Source: Gammaproteobacteria bacterium (GTDB lineage Bacteria; Pseudomonadota; Gammaproteobacteria; Chromatiales; Chromatiaceae). Taken from it: a stretch of DNA of 64,000 nt. The notes under the pieces are model-generated. The model saw nothing but the letters and a program-made list of their open reading frames with translations, searched no databases and was not told the DNA's origin. Positions within the stretch are counted from its first letter, which is position 1. Each line of letters begins with the position of its first letter. The translations under genes and the position numbers were made by a program. This document shows positions 1 through 8,697 of this stretch, piece by piece. The DNA is taken from contig JAABSM010000005.1 of the NCBI GenBank assembly GCA_011390365.1, positions 1 to 64,000 on the forward strand, written 5' to 3'.

Positions 1-3
1 ATG

Positions 4-165
4 TTCCCGCCCTTGATGCGCCTGACTCCGGGGCAGCCCGGAAATCGTCGGGCCGGCATAGGATGTGTCGAATAAAAAGCCTTGTCGCTCGGTCGACGGC
101 ATATCCCATGCGGAACCAAAAACACTCGGTGTACCCAGGAAATGAGGCGCATCATTCCCGGAAAA
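4..165 (+). repeat. 162-bp dispersed repeat, copy 1
   Basis: This stretch reappears in inverted orientation at 6529-6690 with clear base-by-base similarity over its whole length. Shared blocks include TTCCCGCCCTTGATGCGCC at one end, ATAGGATGTG followed by CGAATAAAAAGC in the middle, and GGCGCATCATTCCCGGAAAA at the other end. It carries no plausible gene. It could continue to the left of the window. A MITE or REP-like mobile repeat is the likely nature, but no transposase was seen next to it. Confidence 0.75.
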
Positions 166-336
166 TACCGCGGTGGGCTTATCTTGATCACATTGAAAGC
201 GTGTACTCCATCCCCGAACCGGGTCGATACGCGCGAGCCATGCGGTTGCAGTGGGCAAAACGGCGAGGGGACTTTCGGCGGGGGTGTGGACGTTTACAGG
301 GATTTATCCTCCAAACGGCGCTTGCGTCGATAATCC
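166..336. other. Non-coding stretch left of moxR
   Basis: Between the dispersed repeat and the end of the moxR-like gene I see no coding sequence, RNA gene or clear terminator. MoxR genes are usually followed by DUF58 and transglutaminase genes. Those partners are not immediately downstream here and, if present, lie outside the window. Confidence 0.5.
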
Positions 337-1254
337 TCAAGGGATCTCCACCGACTCCAGCAGGTGATCCGCCAGCCCCAGGCCTTCGCTGCCCGATACC
401 TCACCGGTGGACTGGAGGCGATGGCCGACGATGGGCGGGACCACCATCTGGACATCTTCGGGGATGACCGCCTTGCGTCCGTCGATGAAGGCCCAGGCGC
501 GGGCGGCGCGCAGGATCGCCAGCCCCGCCCTGGGGGAGAGGCCCTGATGGATGCGCGGCGAGTGGCGGCTGAACTCCAGCAGGTCCTGGCAGTAGTTGAG
601 CAGGGCGTCGCTGACGTGGATCTCGGCGGCCTGCCGTTGCAGGGATTTGAGCTCGTCGGGGGCGATCACGGTGGGGACCGTCTTGAGCAGCTGGCGGCGG
701 TCTTCGCCGGCCAGCAGGTTGCGCTCGGCCAGACGACCGGGGTAGCCGATGCTGATGCGCATCAGGAAGCGGTCGAGCTGGGATTCGGGCAGGGAGAAGG
801 TGCCGATCTGGTGCGAGGGGTTCTGGGTGGCGATGACGAAGAAGGGGGAGGGCAGGCTCAGGGTTTCGCCTTCTACCGTCACCTGCTCCTCTTCCATCGC
901 TTCGAGCAGCGCGCTCTGGGCCTTGGGGGTGGCGCGATTGACCTCGTCCGCGAGCACCACCTGGGAGAAGATGGGGCCGGGATGGAAGCGAAAGTCCTGC
1001 TTTTCCCGGTCGAAGATGGAGACGCCGATGATGTCGGACGGCAGCAGGTCGCTGGTGAACTGGATCCGCTGGTAGTGGAGCCCGAACAGCTTGGCGAGGG
1101 TGTGGGCGAGGGTGGTCTTGCCGACCCCGGGCAGGTCTTCGATCAGCAGGTGGCCGCGGGCGAGCAGGCAGGTGACGGAGAGCTTGAGGGTATCCTGCTT
1201 GCCGAGCAGGATGCGCGAGGCTTCATCGATGAGGCGTTCAATGGCGGGTTGCAT
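337..1254 (-). CDS. MoxR-family AAA+ ATPase
   Basis: This 305-residue protein is a MoxR-type AAA+ ATPase, a family of chaperone-like ATPases that help mature metalloenzymes or envelope protein complexes. The Walker A motif GVGKTT is at residues 43-48, Walker B LADEVNRA at about 101-108, and the sensor ATQNP at about 142-146. The length is normal for the family. It lies 37 bp downstream of gph on the same strand, so it may be the last gene of a ubiG-gph-moxR transcript. It belongs to a different branch from the second MoxR at 40239, with which it shares only the core motifs. Its VWA or DUF58 partners are not visible next to it. The ATG start has no strong competitor. Confidence 0.9.
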   Translation of the reverse strand: MQPAIERLIDEASRILLGKQDTLKLSVTCLLARGHLLIEDLPGVGKTTLAHTLAKLFGLHYQRIQFTSDLLPSDIIGVSIFDREKQDFRFHPGPIFSQVVLADEVNRATPKAQSALLEAMEEEQVTVEGETLSLPSPFFVIATQNPSHQIGTFSLPESQLDRFLMRISIGYPGRLAERNLLAGEDRRQLLKTVPTVIAPDELKSLQRQAAEIHVSDALLNYCQDLLEFSRHSPRIHQGLSPRAGLAILRAARAWAFIDGRKAVIPEDVQMVVPPIVGHRLQSTGEVSGSEGLGLADHLLESVEIP

Positions 1255-1291
1255 AGGAATTCCTGCGAGGGGGTCTGGTTGGAGGGGGATT

Positions 1292-1981
1292 TCAAAGCCA
1301 GTTCAGCAGTTCCCGGGGGTGGTTGATGGCGCCATCGGCGCCCCAGCTCTCCGGGTGGTCGTCGTCGCCGATGTAGCCGAACAGGGCCGCCAGGGTCAGG
1401 TTGCCGGCGAGGCGACCGGCCTCCATGTCCCGTTGCGCGTCACCCAGATAGATGGTGCGTCGCGGGTCACGATCAACCAGCCGGCATGCATGGAGTATTG
1501 GCTCCGGGTGGGGTTTGCTGGTGGCGAGGGTGTCGCCGCTGACGATGCAACCGGCCCGTTGCCGGTAACCCAGGGCGTCCACCAGTGGTTCGGTCAGCCA
1601 GCCGGGCTTGTTGGTGACTATGCCCCATGCCACGTCTCTGCGTTCCAGCTCGTCCAGCAGTTCGGCGATGCCGGGGAAGAGACGGGTGCGGCGGCAGATA
1701 TCCTGGCGGTAGAAACGCAGCAGGTCCTGGCGGTGGATCTCTTCGCGGGATCCGAAGGCGACCCGTACCATCGCCGCGCCGCCATGGGAGACGTAGGGGC
1801 GGATCTTTTCCATGCTGACCGGCTCGCGACCATGTTTGCGAAGGGTCTGGTTGAGGGCGTGAACCAGATCCGGCGCGGTGTCGGCGAAGGTGCCGTCCAG
1901 ATCGAAGAGTACGCAGTGGATGCCTTTGTCGGGCGAGGCGGGGCCATTCGCCAGAGGGGCGGAATTCTCCGTATTACTCAT
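1292..1981 (-). CDS. gph: Phosphoglycolate phosphatase (HAD family)
   Basis: This 229-residue protein is a haloacid-dehalogenase-type phosphatase that hydrolyses 2-phosphoglycolate, formed by Rubisco oxygenation or DNA repair, to glycolate. The catalytic DxDGT motif (LFDLDGT) is at residues 25-31. Motif II lies near IVTNKP, the motif III lysine in SKPHPEP, and the acidic motif IV in [12 protein letters not shown]. Its ATG start overlaps the ubiG stop codon by 8 bases, so the two are translationally coupled. The ubiG-gph order is common in gammaproteobacteria and supports the assignment over other HAD phosphatases such as MupP, which remains possible because MupP genes sit in the same position in some genera. 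Confidence 0.88.
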   Translation of the reverse strand: MSNTENSAPLANGPASPDKGIHCVLFDLDGTFADTAPDLVHALNQTLRKHGREPVSMEKIRPYVSHGGAAMVRVAFGSREEIHRQDLLRFYRQDICRRTRLFPGIAELLDELERRDVAWGIVTNKPGWLTEPLVDALGYRQRAGCIVSGDTLATSKPHPEPILHACRLVDRDPRRTIYLGDAQRDMEAGRLAGNLTLAALFGYIGDDDHPESWGADGAINHPRELLNWL

Positions 1982-2684
1982 CGGGTCGAATGCCGCGGGT
2001 CATGTAGTTGACGTCGATGTCCCGGGAGAGGCGAAAGCTTTCGCTCAGGGGGTTGTAGAGGACGCCGGTGATCTCGCGGGTGCGCAGGCCGGCGGCGCGA
2101 CACCAGCGCTCCAGCTCCGATGGGCGTATGAACTTGGCGAAGTTGTGGGTCCCCTTGGGCAGCAGCCGCAGCAGGTATTCCGCGCCGATCACCGCCATCA
2201 GGTAGGACTTGGGGTTGCGGTTGATGGTGGAGAAGAAGACGCTTCCCCCGGGACGCACCAGCCGGGCGCAGGCGTCGACCACCGAGGCGGGGTCCGGGAC
2301 ATGCTCCAGCATCTCCATGCAGGTCACCACGTCGAACGAGGCGGGGCGCTCGTCCGCCAGCCGTTCCACCGGGATGCGTTCGTAAAGGACTTCCAGCCCG
2401 CTCTCCAGCAGGTGCAGGCGGGCGACCTGCAAGGGGGCCTCGCCCATGTCGATGCCGGTTACGCTGGCGCCCCGTTCCGCCATGGACTCGGCGAGCACGC
2501 CGCCGCCGCAGCCGACGTCGAGCACCGTCTTGCCATTGAGATGGGCGTGGCGGTCGATGTACTCCAGGCGCAGGGGGTTCAGCTGGTGGAGGGTGCGAAA
2601 TTCGCCCTGGGGGTCCCACCAGCGGGAGGCCAGTTGCTCGAATTTGTGGATTTCGGCATGGTCGACGTTTATCGAGGCGCTCAT
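1974..2684 (-). CDS. ubiG: Ubiquinone biosynthesis O-methyltransferase UbiG
   Basis: UbiG carries out the two S-adenosylmethionine-dependent O-methylations of ubiquinone synthesis, acting at the membrane. The 236-residue product has the SAM-binding motif VLDVGCGGG at residues 54-62, and the opening stretch ([17 protein letters not shown]) is typical of UbiG. I chose the internal ATG at 2684 because an AGGAGA ribosome site lies 5 bases upstream; the reading frame stays open further 5' but without such a signal. It is the first gene of the unit with gph. Confidence 0.93.
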   Translation of the reverse strand: MSASINVDHAEIHKFEQLASRWWDPQGEFRTLHQLNPLRLEYIDRHAHLNGKTVLDVGCGGGVLAESMAERGASVTGIDMGEAPLQVARLHLLESGLEVLYERIPVERLADERPASFDVVTCMEMLEHVPDPASVVDACARLVRPGGSVFFSTINRNPKSYLMAVIGAEYLLRLLPKGTHNFAKFIRPSELERWCRAAGLRTREITGVLYNPLSESFRLSRDIDVNYMTRGIRPDE

Positions 2685-2793
2685 TTCGTCTCCTGAGGAC
2701 GGTTTGTATCGAGATATCATACGGAATTATACCCGTGAAGGAGCAGTCGAAGAAAGCAACGGCCAAGACCGGGGTGCGATTCAAAACGATGTG

Positions 2794-2923
2794 GGGCATC
2801 CTTCATATCCCTTCCATTGCAGTTTACACTTTCCTTTGGGAGCGAGGGCATCCTGCCCTCGTGAGGGCTGGAAGCCCTCACTCCCAGGACCACGGAGTGT
2901 CAACTAGAGTATGAAGGATGCCC
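2794..2923. mobile_element. 130-bp MITE-like element upstream of mqsA-like gene
   Basis: The 14-bp sequence GGGCATCCTTCATA at 2794-2807 is repeated in perfect inverted form at 2910-2923. Inside are two further palindromes, GAGGGCATCCTGCCCTC and GAGGGCTGGAAGCCCTC. There is no reading frame. I could not identify a convincing target-site duplication. It fills the space between the divergent ubiG and mqsA-like genes and so may carry or disrupt their promoters. Confidence 0.55.
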
Positions 2924-2950
2924 TCTTTTCATTTACATCGGTGAACCGTC

Positions 2951-3412
2951 ATGTCTGACAATCAAGAGATCTGCCCAATTTGTGAAGAAGGTGTACTGGA
3001 GTTGGCGCCCCCCTATTCCGACACCTTTGAATATCACGGCGAGCCTTTGGTGGTCTCAGGGCTGGAGAGTTATGTTTGCCCCCTGTGCGGTGCGGACCCG
3101 ATATTTACCGACCAAATCAAACGCAATGAACGTCGAATCCTCGAAGCCAAACGACAAGCCGATGGCTTGCTGACTGGCGAAGAGATTCGCCGGATTCGTG
3201 AAGGTTTGAGGCTGACTCAGCGCCAGGCGGCGGAGATCTTCGGTGGCGGCGCCAAGGCCTTCACCAAATATGAAAGCGGCGTGGTGATGCAGAGCGCCGC
3301 CATGGATTCCCTGTTGCGGTTGATTGACCGTTACCCGGGGCTGTTGGCGGAAGTGGCGGCTTTTCGTGGGGCAGGGTCGGTTGGCTGCAACGAATCAAGG
3401 TTGACCCTCTGA
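2951..3412 (+). CDS. MqsA-type zinc-finger/HTH antitoxin-like regulator
   Basis: This 153-residue protein has the two-domain MqsA layout. An N-terminal zinc ribbon uses two CxxC pairs (C8/C11 and C43/C46), and a C-terminal Xre-type helix-turn-helix runs over about residues 76-130, with LTQRQAAEIFGGGAKAFTKYE as the DNA-reading region. MqsA proteins bind and silence an RNase toxin and repress their own promoter. No MqsR-like toxin gene is present: the upstream 230 bp are taken by a MITE-like element and the next gene is a Res-like nuclease. The gene may therefore be an orphan antitoxin or a regulator of the downstream nuclease gene, 63 bp away on the same strand. The last dozen residues (GCNESRLTL) look like read-through into non-family sequence. 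Confidence 0.8.
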   Translation: MSDNQEICPICEEGVLELAPPYSDTFEYHGEPLVVSGLESYVCPLCGADPIFTDQIKRNERRILEAKRQADGLLTGEEIRRIREGLRLTQRQAAEIFGGGAKAFTKYESGVVMQSAAMDSLLRLIDRYPGLLAEVAAFRGAGSVGCNESRLTL

Positions 3413-3475
3413 GGCGGCTACGGATCTGACCCGCAATCGCTCGCTGATTTCCAGTTGACTTCCGGACATCCCCGC

Positions 3476-6304
3476 ATGACCACACCCACCTCCCTGATCC
3501 TCAACTCGCCCTATGACGCGCCTGATCGTTACTGGGTGGAGGAGAACCCGCCCCATTCCCGCAAGCTGATCATCGAGCAGGGGCGACGCCCCGCCGGTTA
3601 CGAGATCTTCGACGCGCGCAACAACACCCGGCGGGTGGAGCCACTGGCGTTGGTCAACGCGATCCGCTTGCGGATCGAGGAGTGGCGGGAGGCGGGCTAC
3701 CCAGGGGTGACCAGCGTCACCCGCCGCCTGTTGGAGCACTGGCGGGACCGCTCGGAACGGGAGTATCCCTTCTACTTCTGCCAGCTTGAGGCGATCGAGA
3801 CCCTGATCTGGCATGTGGAGGCGTCGGCCCACTACAAACAGGGCATCCAGATTCCCGGCGATGGCGGTCCGTGGGAGCGCATCTGCAACAAGATGGCGAC
3901 CGGTAGCGGCAAGACCACGGTGATGGCGATGGTGATCGCCTGGCAGGTGCTCAACGCCTTGACCTATCCCAAACGCAACCGAGACTTCTCGCGGGCGGTG
4001 TTCGTGGTGACGCCGGGGCTGACGGTGAAGGAGCGGTTGCGGGTGCTCTACCCCGGCGAGCCGGACAACTACTACGATGCCTTCAACATCTGCCCCAACG
4101 AGGCGATGCGCCAGAAGCTGAATCAGGCGGTGATCCAGATCGAGAACTGGCATGGCCTGATGCCCCTGAAGGAGCCGGATCGATCGGTTGTGAAGAAGGG
4201 CAAGGAGAGCGACGAGGCCTTCACCCGCCGGGTGCTGGGCGGGCTGGCGGCGCACAAGGACCTGTTGATCATCAACGACGAGGCCCACCACGCCTACCGC
4301 ATCCGAGCGGAGATGAAGATCAGCAAGAAGGAGGCGGCGGAGCAAGGCCAGGACCTGGATGAGGCGACGCGCTGGATCGAGGGGTTGGACCGCATCCACA
4401 AGACCCGTCGCATTCAACGCTGTTTTGATCTCTCGGCCACCCCCTTCGCGCCCACCGGCAAGGCGAGTACCGACCAGGGTCTGTTCCAATGGATCGTCTC
4501 GGATTTCGGGCTGAACGACGCCATCGAGGCGGGGCTGGTGAAGACGCCCCGGGTGGTGGTGCGGGACGATGCCCTGCCGGATGCCAAGACCTACCGATCG
4601 AAGCTCTATCACATCTACCGCGATCCTTCCGTATCCGAGGATCTGAATCGACGCGGGGCCAAGCCGGAGGAGAGCCTGCCCAAGCTGGTGCAGGACGCCT
4701 ACACCCTGCTGGGCGCGGACTGGCGAGAGACATTCAAGGCATGGCGAGAGGCGGGCCACAAGACGCCGCCGGTGATGCTGACGGTATGCAACCGCACCGA
4801 GACCGCCGCCCGCCTGGAGCACTACTTCACCGCCGGGGATGCCCATTGGCCGGAGCTGCATGAACCCAATCGCACCCTGCGGGTGGATTCGCGGGTGCTG
4901 GAGAAGGCGGAGATCGGCGAGAAGGCGACGGCGGACAAGGATTACGAGGCGCGACTGAAACGGATTCTTGAGGCCGCGAATATTCCTGAAGCACGCAAGA
5001 TTCCGCTGCGCGAGCTGAAGAAGGAGGAGTTGCTGCGCGAGCTGGTGGACAACGTGGGCAAGCGCGGCAGCGCCGGGCAAGACCTGCAAAACGTCATCTC
5101 GGTGGCGATGCTCTCCGAGGGCTGGGACGCCAAGAACGTCACCCACATCATGGGTCTGCGCGCCTTTACCAGTCAGTTGCTGTGCGAGCAGGTGATCGGA
5201 CGCGGCCTGCGGCGTGTCTCCCACGATATGGAGACAGTCACCGGCGAGGATGGGGTGGAGCGGGAGTTGTACATCCCCGAGTACGTCAACATCTTCGGCG
5301 TGCCTCTCTCCATCTTTCAGGATGTGGGGGACGGAGGTGAACCGCCGCCGCCACCCAAGGAGAGTACCCAGGTCGAGGCGCTTCCCGAGCGTAATCCCCT
5401 GGAGATTCGCTGGCCCAACGTGTTGCGGGTGGAAGCGGTGGTGCGCCCCGAGCTGACGGTGGATTGGGCCAAGGTCGAGCCGCTGGTCATTGATCCGGCG
5501 CAAACCCCGGTCAGCGCCGACATCGCCCCGGCGGTGGGCGGTGCGCCGGACATGAGCAAGGTGCATGTGATCGACCTGGAACAACTGCCGGATGGCTTCC
5601 GCTTGCAGCGTCTCATCTTTCAGGCGGCGCGCAAGGCCTTCGCCAGCATGGCCGACCGCTTCACCGGAGCGCCGGAATACCTCACCTTGCAACTGATCCG
5701 GCTGGTGGAGGGCTTCCTGGAGTCGGACCCCATCGATATCCCCTCACTGTTCCATCAAGACCCGCTGCGCAAGCGCATTCTCTTCGCCCTGAATATCGAC
5801 CTGATTGTTCAGCACCTACTGCGTTTCATCGACGAGCAGAACCGGGAACACCTGGAGCCGGTATTCGATGAGGAGGCCCCCATCGGCTCCACCCGCGAGA
5901 TGCGTACCTGGTACACCACCAAGCCCTGCATCGAGACCCGCCGCTCCCAGATCAGCCATGCGGTGGCCGACGGCGCCTGGGAGCAGTACGTGGCCGAGGT
6001 GCTGGAGAAGGACGACAAGGTAACCGCCTACGCCAAGAACGACCACCTGGGGTTCCACATCTACTACCTGTGGAACGGCAGCCGCCGCCGCTATGTGCCC
6101 GACTACCTGATCCGCCTCGCCAATGGCCGTCTGCTGGTGCTGGAGGTGAAGGGCCAGGACTCACCCCAGAACAAGGCCAAACGCGACGCCCTGAACGCCT
6201 GGGTGGAAGCGGTCAACACCAAGGGCGGGTTTGGTCACTGGTGCTGGGATGTGGTGTTCGAGCCGGCGGGGGTTTATGACGTGATCGAGAGGCATGGGGG
6301 GTAG
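3476..6304 (+). CDS. Type III restriction Res-like helicase-nuclease, solo
   Basis: This 942-residue protein is a superfamily 2 helicase with a C-terminal nuclease. Motif I (MATGSGKTT) is near residue 140, motif II (NDEAHH) near 266, motif III (DLSATPF) near 320, and motif VI (EQVIGRGLRR) in the second RecA domain. The C-terminus has a PD-(D/E)xK signature, VPDYLI near 874 followed by LEVKGQ near 889. This matches the Res-like proteins annotated as type III restriction endonucleases. True type III systems need a Mod methyltransferase, but no methylase gene lies next to it; the only one in the window is 51 kb away. The start at 3476 was preferred over 3455 because it leads directly into conserved-looking sequence, but neither has a good ribosome site. 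Likely a defence protein; its partner and target are unknown. Confidence 0.82.
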   Translation: MTTPTSLILNSPYDAPDRYWVEENPPHSRKLIIEQGRRPAGYEIFDARNNTRRVEPLALVNAIRLRIEEWREAGYPGVTSVTRRLLEHWRDRSEREYPFYFCQLEAIETLIWHVEASAHYKQGIQIPGDGGPWERICNKMATGSGKTTVMAMVIAWQVLNALTYPKRNRDFSRAVFVVTPGLTVKERLRVLYPGEPDNYYDAFNICPNEAMRQKLNQAVIQIENWHGLMPLKEPDRSVVKKGKESDEAFTRRVLGGLAAHKDLLIINDEAHHAYRIRAEMKISKKEAAEQGQDLDEATRWIEGLDRIHKTRRIQRCFDLSATPFAPTGKASTDQGLFQWIVSDFGLNDAIEAGLVKTPRVVVRDDALPDAKTYRSKLYHIYRDPSVSEDLNRRGAKPEESLPKLVQDAYTLLGADWRETFKAWREAGHKTPPVMLTVCNRTETAARLEHYFTAGDAHWPELHEPNRTLRVDSRVLEKAEIGEKATADKDYEARLKRILEAANIPEARKIPLRELKKEELLRELVDNVGKRGSAGQDLQNVISVAMLSEGWDAKNVTHIMGLRAFTSQLLCEQVIGRGLRRVSHDMETVTGEDGVERELYIPEYVNIFGVPLSIFQDVGDGGEPPPPPKESTQVEALPERNPLEIRWPNVLRVEAVVRPELTVDWAKVEPLVIDPAQTPVSADIAPAVGGAPDMSKVHVIDLEQLPDGFRLQRLIFQAARKAFASMADRFTGAPEYLTLQLIRLVEGFLESDPIDIPSLFHQDPLRKRILFALNIDLIVQHLLRFIDEQNREHLEPVFDEEAPIGSTREMRTWYTTKPCIETRRSQISHAVADGAWEQYVAEVLEKDDKVTAYAKNDHLGFHIYYLWNGSRRRYVPDYLIRLANGRLLVLEVKGQDSPQNKAKRDALNAWVEAVNTKGGFGHWCWDVVFEPAGVYDVIERHGG

Positions 6305-6329
6305 GCGGATGAATTCTCGGTTAACCTCG

Positions 6330-6381
6330 AAACACATGAAAAAAGCGTAAAAATGACTTTACGCTCTATTTTTGTGTGTTT
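6330..6381 (+). terminator. Hairpin terminator after the Res-like gene
   Basis: The stem AGCGTAAA at 6344-6351 pairs with TTTACGCT at 6358-6365 around a 6-base loop and is followed by CTATTTTT. The outer sequences AAACACA and TGTGTTT extend the pairing, so the structure could also work for transcription from the right. Confidence 0.65.
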
Positions 6382-6528
6382 CATGGTTTAATCAATCCGA
6401 GTAATGATCGTGGCTGAGGATAATCAACCGCGCTTGCGCTGAAACTAGGCATCGGTACCCCGTCTTGCCGGCTCCGTCGGCTGACTCGCTTTTGGGAGGC
6501 GGGGCCTCGCCACCAGAGAATCGTTGCA

Positions 6529-6690
6529 TTTTCCGGGAATGATGCGCCTGATTTTGTGAGTATGCCAACCGTTTTTGGTTCTTCATAGGATGTGCCGTCG
6601 ACAGAACGATAACGCTTTTTATTCGGCACATCCTATGCCGGTCCGACGATTTCGCGCCTGCTTCGGAGTAAGGCGCATCAAGGGCGGGAA
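6529..6690 (-). repeat. 162-bp dispersed repeat, copy 2
   Basis: This is the inverted counterpart of the repeat at 4-165. The centre holds a perfect 14-bp inverted repeat, CATAGGATGTGCCG at 6584-6597 against CGGCACATCCTATG at 6624-6637, which would form a stem-loop. In copy 1 the second arm of this stem is degenerate (ATATCCCATG). The two copies flank the interval holding moxR, gph, ubiG, the MqsA-like gene and the Res-like gene. Confidence 0.75.
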
Positions 6691-7146
6691 CCTGCCGTGC
6701 CGCTAACTTGATGACACTGTATACGCGTTGGCGTGCGAAGGGCTATCGTACAGGGCTGCACTCCAGACAGATGCCGCGTCTCCATGCGGTCATAGGCGTT
6801 ACCGGCCTCTGTCTTGTCGAGCAGATTTTGCTGAACCTGCTCCACAACCCAAAGGGTTCCCTTGACCATGACGCTTTCCGATTCAGCGGCCTTTCTGAGT
6901 GCCTTGTCGCCGGTCAGCAACGGGCATTGTTCCTGACGAGCCAGGGCAAGGGCAAAGCAGTCATTGCGGCTGGGGCCGCCATATTACTGTATCAATGCAA
7001 AGGCGTCGATCATGGTTGCGGCGGTGAGTTCTCCGATTTTCAGGCCCAGGCCGGTCAGATGGCCTTGATCCGCTTTTAGCTCTTCTTCGAACAGGATGTC
7101 CGGTACTTCTGCTCAGCGTTCCAATCACCGTGATCATCAAGGTCAT
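6678..7146 (-). pseudogene. Broken PIN-domain toxin gene
   Basis: Read on the minus strand, one frame gives VPDILFEEELKADQG, then GLGLKIGELTA, a TAA stop at 6984-6986, and beyond it NDCFALALARQEQCPLLTGD and TLWVVEQV. This is the order of conserved blocks in short PIN-domain VapC-like toxins (VPD...LFE, D.FALALA, LLTGD). The N-terminal DTS block with the first catalytic aspartate is missing and the frame upstream is closed. The C-terminus runs on into the dispersed repeat. It is a dead toxin remnant; the antitoxin is not recognisable. Confidence 0.7.
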
Positions 7147-7324
7147 CGCAGAGCATGTGGAACAATTACAGCCCGTTGCGGAGTTGCTGGGAAATAGCCG
7201 GAAAGCGTCAAGCCCGTTCGGGAAACTATGTTTGCCACCGCACAGACCGAACTTTACCTGTGGAGTACATTTATATCGTAGGGCGGATGACTACGGTGGA
7301 GCACGGCAATCAGAGGAGGTGTTT

Positions 7325-7402
7325 ATGGGCAAGTATTTGCTTGGATGGCTGATGGGAGTGCCGGTAATTGTGCTGGTGCTGATTTATCTGCTTATGCATT
7401 GA
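7325..7402 (+). CDS. 25-residue hydrophobic membrane peptide
   Basis: The reading frame starts with ATG 5 bases after a very strong ribosome site (GAGGAGG at 7314-7320) and encodes 25 residues, with a short MGKYLLGW start and then one continuous hydrophobic helix ending in LLMH. It would be a single-span inner-membrane peptide. It lies 110 bp upstream of the DUF883 gene on the same strand and is probably co-transcribed. The strong ribosome site is the main evidence that this small gene is real. Function unknown; similar tiny membrane peptides often belong to stress responses. Confidence 0.6.
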   Translation: MGKYLLGWLMGVPVIVLVLIYLLMH

Positions 7403-7512
7403 AGCCAATTTGGCAAAATTCCGCATCGGCGAGGGTGCGCCAGCGGATCGAGTGGCGCCTGCTACGGTGGCAGGCGCCACACATGACCAACGTTAATGAT
7501 CAGGAGAGCGAA

Positions 7513-7785
7513 ATGAGCAAGGAACACAACCAACATACCGTGGCGGACAGTGCCAATGCGTCTGTAGACCATCTGGCCTCCGGGGCCCACGAGGCGGTCG
7601 ACAAGGTTGCCGGTGCGGCCACCCATGCGGCGGAGTCAATCGAAGAAAGAGGTGCGCAACTGAAAGACCTTCAGGTGCAGTGGCTAGAGAACAGCCGCAA
7701 GTACGTTCGCGACAATCCCGCGAAATCACTGGGTATCGCGGTGGTCGGCGGTTTTCTGTTGAGTCGCCTGCTGAGTTCTCGCTAA
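7513..7785 (+). CDS. DUF883 (ElaB/YqjD-like) ribosome- and membrane-associated protein
   Basis: The 90-residue product has the DUF883 layout: an amphipathic helical N-terminal two-thirds (VDHLASGAHEAVDKVAGAATHAAESIEERGAQ), the conserved YVRDNPAKSLGIAVVGGFLL stretch and a C-terminal membrane anchor. In E. coli the relatives YqjD and ElaB are stationary-phase inner-membrane proteins that bind ribosomes. The ATG at 7513 follows AGGAGAG by 5 bases; longer in-frame starts lack such a site. It is followed 18 bp later by a YqjE-like gene, matching the yqjD-yqjE-yqjK order. Confidence 0.85.
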   Translation: MSKEHNQHTVADSANASVDHLASGAHEAVDKVAGAATHAAESIEERGAQLKDLQVQWLENSRKYVRDNPAKSLGIAVVGGFLLSRLLSSR

Positions 7786-7803
7786 AGGTCGTCGGCCCGC
7801 ACT

Positions 7804-8247
7804 ATGGACCCCGCCAACGCAGAGGCACAAACCGTCGAATCGCGGAACGCGTCCAGTGCGCCGTCCGGGGATGAGGGGTTGCTCGAACAGGCGCGGTTGT
7901 TGTGGTACGAGTTGCGTGGGCTAGCCCACGACCATCTGCAACTCGCCGCGCTGGAGACACAGCAGGCCGGCGAGAGTCTGGTAGCCATGATCACGGCGGG
8001 AGTCATCTTGGGTGGCCTGCTGCTTACCGTTTGGCTGGGCCTGTTGGCTGCCGTCGTCTTCGAGTTGACGAGCCGGGACATCATCACGCTCGGCAGCGCC
8101 CTGATGTTGGCGGTTGCACTGAATCTGGTCGCCGCGCTCCTGCTGTGGGGCGATATCCGTCGCCGGAGTCGGTACCTGAGGTTCACCGCCAACACCCGCG
8201 CCCTTGAGAGAGAGTCATCTCCGCTGCCCGATATGGAGAAGATGTAA
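7804..8247 (+). CDS. YqjE-like (holin-X superfamily) membrane protein
   Basis: This 147-residue protein has a soluble N-terminal helix region with LLWYELRGLAHDHLQLAALETQQ, then two hydrophobic spans at about residues 60-85 and 95-120. This is the pattern of the YqjE/phage-holin-like family that accompanies DUF883 genes. The stop overlaps the next start (TAATG at 8245-8249), which indicates translational coupling with the YqjK-like gene. No molecular function is established for the family; a role in envelope stress is inferred from the operon. Confidence 0.75.
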   Translation: MDPANAEAQTVESRNASSAPSGDEGLLEQARLLWYELRGLAHDHLQLAALETQQAGESLVAMITAGVILGGLLLTVWLGLLAAVVFELTSRDIITLGSALMLAVALNLVAALLLWGDIRRRSRYLRFTANTRALERESSPLPDMEKM

Positions 8248-8654
8248 TGGTTGCCAATTGTCGAAATCCCTGCACGCCAACCTCTTCCCTTGCCGTTGAA
8301 ATCGCCGAGGCCGAGCGTCGGCTCCGACATCGCCAACTATTGGTCCAGGTTCGGGTAGACAGGCTGGGGCAGACCCTCGGCCAGCGGATGACCGCCCCCG
8401 TCACGTTGATCTGGGCGGGGGCCACAGGATTCCTCATTGGCGAGGTCAGCCACTGCCAGACCCCTGATCCAGAAGCGACGGATCCTCCGAAAGCGTCCGG
8501 TCCCACCTTCTTCGAGACGGTGTTGGATTTGATCAGATTCGCCACCTGGATGCACGCCCTGATGCCCGTGGCGCCTGAAATTCCACGCGAACCAACAGCC
8601 TGCACGGGCCCGGCAAAAGAGACAACCGGTGCCGAGACGCAGACCGTTGAGTGA
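8247..8654 (+). CDS. YqjK-like hypothetical protein
   Basis: The 135-residue product starts at an ATG that overlaps the upstream stop. Its middle (EIAEAERRLRHRQLLVQVRVDRLGQTLGQRM followed by a short hydrophobic segment VTLIWAGATGFLIGE) resembles YqjK, the third gene of the yqjD-yqjE-yqjK set. The C-terminal third is proline- and threonine-rich without recognisable motif. Assignment rests mainly on position and the charged helix followed by a single membrane span. Confidence 0.55.
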   Translation: MVANCRNPCTPTSSLAVEIAEAERRLRHRQLLVQVRVDRLGQTLGQRMTAPVTLIWAGATGFLIGEVSHCQTPDPEATDPPKASGPTFFETVLDLIRFATWMHALMPVAPEIPREPTACTGPAKETTGAETQTVE

Positions 8655-8697
8655 ATGAGCCTGTTGGCAACCATGCAACAGTCGCGCTGACCCTGGC

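Noticed and set aside
3395-5692. 765-codon open frame antisense to the Res-like gene
   Set aside because: The opposite strand carries all helicase and nuclease motifs in order. The antisense translation shows only the biased composition of a shadow frame.
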